Notes under the pieces: model-generated | Told to the model about the DNA's origin: nothing | Database searches by the model: none | Seen by the model: the letters and a program-made list of their open reading frames with translations, nothing else | NCBI GenBank assembly: GCA_012515455.1 | Contig: JAAYYJ010000105.1 | Coordinates: 1-8,682 of the forward strand | Reading direction: 5' to 3' | DNA length: 8,682 nt | DNA from: Oligosphaeraceae bacterium | GTDB lineage: Bacteria; Verrucomicrobiota; Lentisphaeria; Oligosphaerales; Oligosphaeraceae | Part shown: positions 5,849 to 8,682 of the stretch, in pieces | How the letters are laid out: every line of letters begins with the position of its first letter | Position numbering within the stretch: the first letter of the stretch is position 1 | Program-made: the position numbers and the translations under genes

Positions 5849-6511
5849 ATGACGGCCTGGAATCAACCCGCCCGGGAAATCGCCGCCTTCATGCGCCGGC
5901 TCTACCAGCGCGGCCTGACCACCACCTCGGGCGGAAATATCTCCGTGCGGCTCGATGCGATCACCATCCTCATGACCCCCGGCGGCACCGACAAGGCCAG
6001 GATCAAAGCCGCCGACATCGGCGCCATGAGTCCGCAGGGCGAACGCCTCAGCGATTTCAAACCGACCTGCGAGGCGGAAATGCATCTGGCCATCTACCGG
6101 GCCAGACCGGATGTCAGCGCCATCGTCCATGCCCACCCAGTCACCGCCAGCGCTTTCGCCGCAGCCGCTTGTCCCATCTCCAACCGGCTGCTCTGCGAAT
6201 CATATGTGATCCTGGGCGAAATCAACCTGGTTCAGTACCAGACCCTGGGCTCACCCCAACTGGCCGCCGCGGCCGCCGCGGCCGCCGGCAAATACAACTG
6301 CCTGCTCCTGCAAAACCACGGCGCCCTGGCCCTGGGCAGCTCCCTGCTCCAGGCTTTCGACCGGCTGGAAGTGCTGGAAAATGCCGCCCGGACCACCCTG
6401 ATCTGCGAACACCTGCTCAAGGCCCCCGCCCAGCTGCTCCCCGCCGCCGCCCTGCCCGAACTGCAGGCCCTGCGACCAAATCCGCCTCCGGCCGATATCC
6501 CGCAACCCTGA
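5849..6511 (+). CDS. class II aldolase (FucA/adducin type), likely methylthioribulose-/deoxyribulose-1-P aldolase
   Basis: A 220-residue zinc aldolase of the L-fuculose-phosphate aldolase family. The active-site set is complete: SGGN (27-30, phosphate binding), TPGG (43-46), catalytic E75 in TCEAEMH, zinc ligands H94 and H96 in VHAHP, and H157 in QNHGALALG. Because it directly follows mtnA, its likely substrate is 5-methylthioribulose-1-P (as for Ald2 of the DHAP shunt) or 5-deoxyribulose-1-P, giving DHAP and 2-methylthioacetaldehyde or acetaldehyde. The alternative in such a position, the MtnB dehydratase, belongs to the same superfamily and must be weighed. The short FucA-like length and absence of mtnC/mtnD-type genes beside it favour an aldolase, but this is inference. 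A run of eight alanines (139-146) is encoded by a 9-bp triplicated GC repeat. The C-terminal tail is Pro-rich. No clear terminator follows. Confidence 0.85.
   Translation: MTAWNQPAREIAAFMRRLYQRGLTTTSGGNISVRLDAITILMTPGGTDKARIKAADIGAMSPQGERLSDFKPTCEAEMHLAIYRARPDVSAIVHAHPVTASAFAAAACPISNRLLCESYVILGEINLVQYQTLGSPQLAAAAAAAAGKYNCLLLQNHGALALGSSLLQAFDRLEVLENAARTTLICEHLLKAPAQLLPAAALPELQALRPNPPPADIPQP
6263..6289 (+). repeat. 9-bp triplet repeat encoding poly-alanine
   Basis: GCCGCCGCG occurs twice in exact tandem, followed by a third copy with the last three bases changed (GCCGCCGGC). In frame it encodes Ala139-Ala146 and Gly147 of the aldolase, within a helix before the HG zinc motif. It is likely a slippage-prone expansion. 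Confidence 0.8.
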
Positions 6512-6808
6512 AACCGCAATATTATCCCGCCCCCCCTGTCACAGCCGCAAACCAATCCCACAGAGCAGCATAAATAGGCTGAAAAGGACATTTGCAGCGT
6601 GGTGATAAGCACTGCTTTCCCGGCGGGAGCTTCTCGCTTACCCCGTCAGACATTTGCCCTTCCAAAGCGGTTAGTCACCAAAACGCCCAGTTTGCGGACG
6701 CATCGCGCGTCAATACATTATTGTCAGCAGATGTCAGAGCGCGTGATTGTTATTTCGTTTTGAGCCATTATATTATATAATTTCCCGTTCTCTTTATTGA
6801 CCCCGATT
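6512..6808. other. less GC-rich intergenic region upstream of the helicase gene
   Basis: About 300 bp without a credible gene, visibly richer in A/T than the genes around it, especially from about 6660 onward. It holds a 9-bp direct repeat GACATTTGC (6587-6595 and 6649-6657), a small hairpin GACGC-ATCGC-GCGTC (6697-6711), a close repeat TGTCAG in the 6721-6738 area, and the promoter described separately. A small RNA or a long regulated leader cannot be excluded. Confidence 0.5.
6747..6781 (+). promoter_or_regulatory. sigma70-like promoter for the DEAD-box helicase gene
   Basis: TTGTTA (6747-6752) stands 18 bp before TATTAT (6771-6776). A perfect TATAAT overlaps at 6776-6781 but is 23 bp from that -35. 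The AT-rich stretch stands out sharply in this GC-rich sequence. Transcription would begin around 6783-6790, giving a leader of roughly 20-25 bases to the ATG at 6809. Confidence 0.55.
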
Positions 6809-8682
6809 ATGGACTGCCCGTACATGACTGACAATGCTCCCGCCGACGACGCCATTTCCACCCCGGATGAACTGGCCGCTACCGCTGTTCCTTCCGAAGA
6901 CACCCCCGAGTCTCCGGCCAATTCCTTCGCCTCTTTCGGCCTGGGGGCCGACCTGTTGCGCGGCATTACCGAAGCCGGCTTCAGTGAACCGACTCTGATT
7001 CAGCAGAAATCCATCCCCTACCTCCTGGCCGGGCGCGATCTGATTGGGCAGGCCCTGACCGGCTCCGGCAAGACCGCGGCCTACGCCCTGCCAGCCATGG
7101 AATTGATCCGCGGCAAACAAGGTCTGCAGTTCCTGGTCCTGGTCCCCACCCGTGAACTGGCCGCCCAGGTCAGCTCGGAAATCTTCAAGCTCGGGCAGTT
7201 CGCCGGCATCCGCACCGCGGCCTTCACCGGCGGGCAATCCTACAACCGCCAGGAGCAGCTGCTGCGCCAGGGCCTTAATGCTTTGGTCGCCACTCCGGGC
7301 CGGCTGATCGACCTGATGAAAAGCGGCCATTTCAAGGCTGTGAACCCCGCGGTCATGGTTGTGGACGAAGCCGATGAAATGCTGGACATGGGCTTCCTGG
7401 AGGATGTCAAGGTCATCTTCGAACAGTTCCCTGGCCCGCATCAGACCATGCTCTTCTCCGCCACCCTGCCCAAGCAGGTCGTGGCCCTGGCCCAGAAAAT
7501 CCTGCAGAATCCGGTGGATATCACCACGGCCATTTCCGAGGCCACCAACAACGATATCGAGCAGCACAACTTCGTCATCGAAGAACACGAGCGCGTAAAT
7601 GCCTGCATCCGCCTGATCGACTCGGAAGAAGTCAGCAAAGCGATGATTTTCTGCCGTACCCGGGAGGAGACCGACGCTCTGAATATCCTGCTGGGGGGAC
7701 GGGGATACAATGTGAACTGCCTGCACGGCGATATGGAGCAGGCCCAGCGCAGCCGGGTCATGAGCGCATTCCGGCGCAATGATTTCGATATCCTGGTCGC
7801 CACCGATGTGGCCGCCCGCGGACTCGACGTCGAGGATGTCTCCCATGTCTTCAATTTCCATCTGCCCTTCGACAGCCGCGGCTATGTGCACCGCATCGGT
7901 CGCACCGGGCGAGCCGGCAAGTCCGGCAAAGCCATCACCCTGGTCACCCCGCGGGAGCTGCGCCAGCTCGAGGCCATCAAACGCACCGTCGGCGCGGAGA
8001 TGCAGCTGGGGCTGATCCCCACCCGCAAAGAAGTCTACAACCAGCGCCTGCAGAAGCTCTTCGGGGAGCTGTTCGTCAGCGACCTGAACCCCTCCCTCTA
8101 CAACCAGGTGCTGGAAATCTCCCAGGGGCAGGACCAGGATCCGCTGGTGCTCTTCACCAAGCTCCTGACCCGCTTCCTGTCCGGCAACAACGACCAGGGA
8201 CCGGAACAGATCGGCCTCACCGGCGACCGCCTCGACCGCGCCCTGAATAAAAGACCGCGCTTCGAACGCGACGGCCGCCCGGGCCGGGGCGCACCGCGCT
8301 CCCGCAGCAGCTTCGAACGCCGCGGCCCCAGTCGCACCGATCGCCCCGACCGCGAGGAACCGCCCCGGCGCAACGATTTCAAACGCGATGCGGAATTCCG
8401 TCGCCCGCCCCAAACCGATGCCGAAACCGCGGCTGGACAGGACCCCGGCACCAGAAAAAGTCCCTCCACCCGCTCCAAAAATCTCGAAGGGCTCTCGCGC
8501 GCCATCCGCATTGCGGAGGAAATCGACCGCCAGCGCCAGAGCACCCGTCCCCCCCGCCCCGAACGCCCGCGCCGGGAAGGCGAATATCGCAGTGCCGAGC
8601 GCCCCGAACGCCCGCGCCGGGAAGGCGAATATCGCAGTGCCGAGCGCCCCGAACGCCCGCGCCGGGAAGGCGAATATCGCAG
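6809..8682 (+). CDS. DEAD-box RNA helicase (DeaD/CsdA-like), C-terminus beyond window
   Basis: An ATP-dependent RNA helicase, likely acting in ribosome assembly or mRNA unwinding and decay. At least 624 residues are visible, open to the window end. Motifs in order: Q-motif region (F43; GFSEPTLIQQ, 57-66), Walker A ALTGSGKT (82-89, with Leu where Gln is usual), PTRELA (113-118), TGGQ (140-143), TPGR (162-165), DEAD (186-189), SAT (217-219), IFCRT (280-284), HGDM (306-309), ATDVAARGLDV (331-341) and HRIGRTGRAG (361-370). A helical segment with IPTRKEV (403-409) resembles the DeaD linker and dimerisation part. From about 480 the chain is Arg/Pro-rich and disordered-looking, interrupted by a short helix near 559-577, and then enters identical 15-residue repeats. 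The N-terminus (1-38) is acidic. The first ATG after the promoter is used; ATG 6824 or TTG 6797 in the same frame are possible, as none has an SD. Confidence 0.93.
   Translation, partial: MDCPYMTDNAPADDAISTPDELAATAVPSEDTPESPANSFASFGLGADLLRGITEAGFSEPTLIQQKSIPYLLAGRDLIGQALTGSGKTAAYALPAMELIRGKQGLQFLVLVPTRELAAQVSSEIFKLGQFAGIRTAAFTGGQSYNRQEQLLRQGLNALVATPGRLIDLMKSGHFKAVNPAVMVVDEADEMLDMGFLEDVKVIFEQFPGPHQTMLFSATLPKQVVALAQKILQNPVDITTAISEATNNDIEQHNFVIEEHERVNACIRLIDSEEVSKAMIFCRTREETDALNILLGGRGYNVNCLHGDMEQAQRSRVMSAFRRNDFDILVATDVAARGLDVEDVSHVFNFHLPFDSRGYVHRIGRTGRAGKSGKAITLVTPRELRQLEAIKRTVGAEMQLGLIPTRKEVYNQRLQKLFGELFVSDLNPSLYNQVLEISQGQDQDPLVLFTKLLTRFLSGNNDQGPEQIGLTGDRLDRALNKRPRFERDGRPGRGAPRSRSSFERRGPSRTDRPDREEPPRRNDFKRDAEFRRPPQTDAETAAGQDPGTRKSPSTRSKNLEGLSRAIRIAEEIDRQRQSTRPPRPERPRREGEYRSAERPERPRREGEYRSAERPERPRREGEYR
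8555..8682 (+). repeat. perfect 45-bp tandem repeat in the helicase C-terminus
   Basis: Units start at 8555, 8600 and 8645; the third is cut by the window end after 38 bases. All visible copies are identical at the DNA level. Each encodes RPERPRREGEYRSAE, an Arg/Glu-rich, probably disordered RNA-binding module. Base-perfect identity implies recent duplication or ongoing homogenisation, and the copy number is unknown because the window stops inside the array. Confidence 0.95.

Noticed and set aside
6794..8413. Minus-strand open frame of 539 codons opposite the helicase
   Set aside because: Low-complexity shadow; all DEAD-box motifs are read on the plus strand.
8555..8682. CRISPR-like array
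   Set aside because: The repeats are directly tandem with no spacers, in frame with the helicase, and encode a continuous Arg/Glu-rich tail.

Overview
The window is GC-rich bacterial chromosome with strong G/C preference at codon third positions. It carries six well-supported protein genes and one further GC-poor, gene-free control region. A lipoprotein with a clear lipobox, the GC content and the gene mix suit a Gram-negative bacterium, possibly of the PVC group (Lentisphaerae/Kiritimatiellae-like). That placement is only an impression: there is no rRNA or marker gene to anchor it.

Layout. Positions 1-161 are an unassigned edge that may hold the tail of an upstream gene. A strong hairpin at 169-201 follows and probably ends nagA transcription. 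nagA (minus strand, 213-1355) encodes N-acetylglucosamine-6-phosphate deacetylase. A roughly 350-bp divergent control region separates it from a thioredoxin-fold lipoprotein (plus, 1710-2663). The lipoprotein stop codon overlaps the stop codon of a convergent purine nucleoside phosphorylase-family gene (minus, 2660-3523). Only 49 bp upstream of that gene a divergent zinc-dependent succinylglutamate desuccinylase/aspartoacylase-type hydrolase starts (plus, 3573-4640). It is followed by mtnA (plus, 4798-5835) and, 13 bp later, a class II (FucA-type) aldolase (plus, 5849-6511). A less GC-rich intergenic region of about 300 bp contains a promoter and leads to a DEAD-box RNA helicase (plus, from 6809) that runs off the window inside a perfect 45-bp tandem repeat.

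How the genes may work together. MtnA next to a FucA-type aldolase is the hallmark of the 'DHAP shunt'. In that pathway the sugar left after S-adenosylmethionine use (5-methylthioribose-1-P, or 5-deoxyribose-1-P from radical-SAM chemistry) is isomerised and cleaved to DHAP plus an aldehyde. It replaces the classical methionine salvage route. The nearby phosphorylase keeps the 6-oxopurine Glu and Asn of PNPs but has Ile where PNPs have the His that holds the ribose 5'-OH. That change suggests a 5'-methylthio- or 5'-deoxy-nucleoside such as methylthioinosine as substrate, which would supply the first step of the same pathway. This is the most interesting hypothesis in the window. The other genes (amino-sugar catabolism, the thioredoxin-like lipoprotein, the helicase) look functionally separate.
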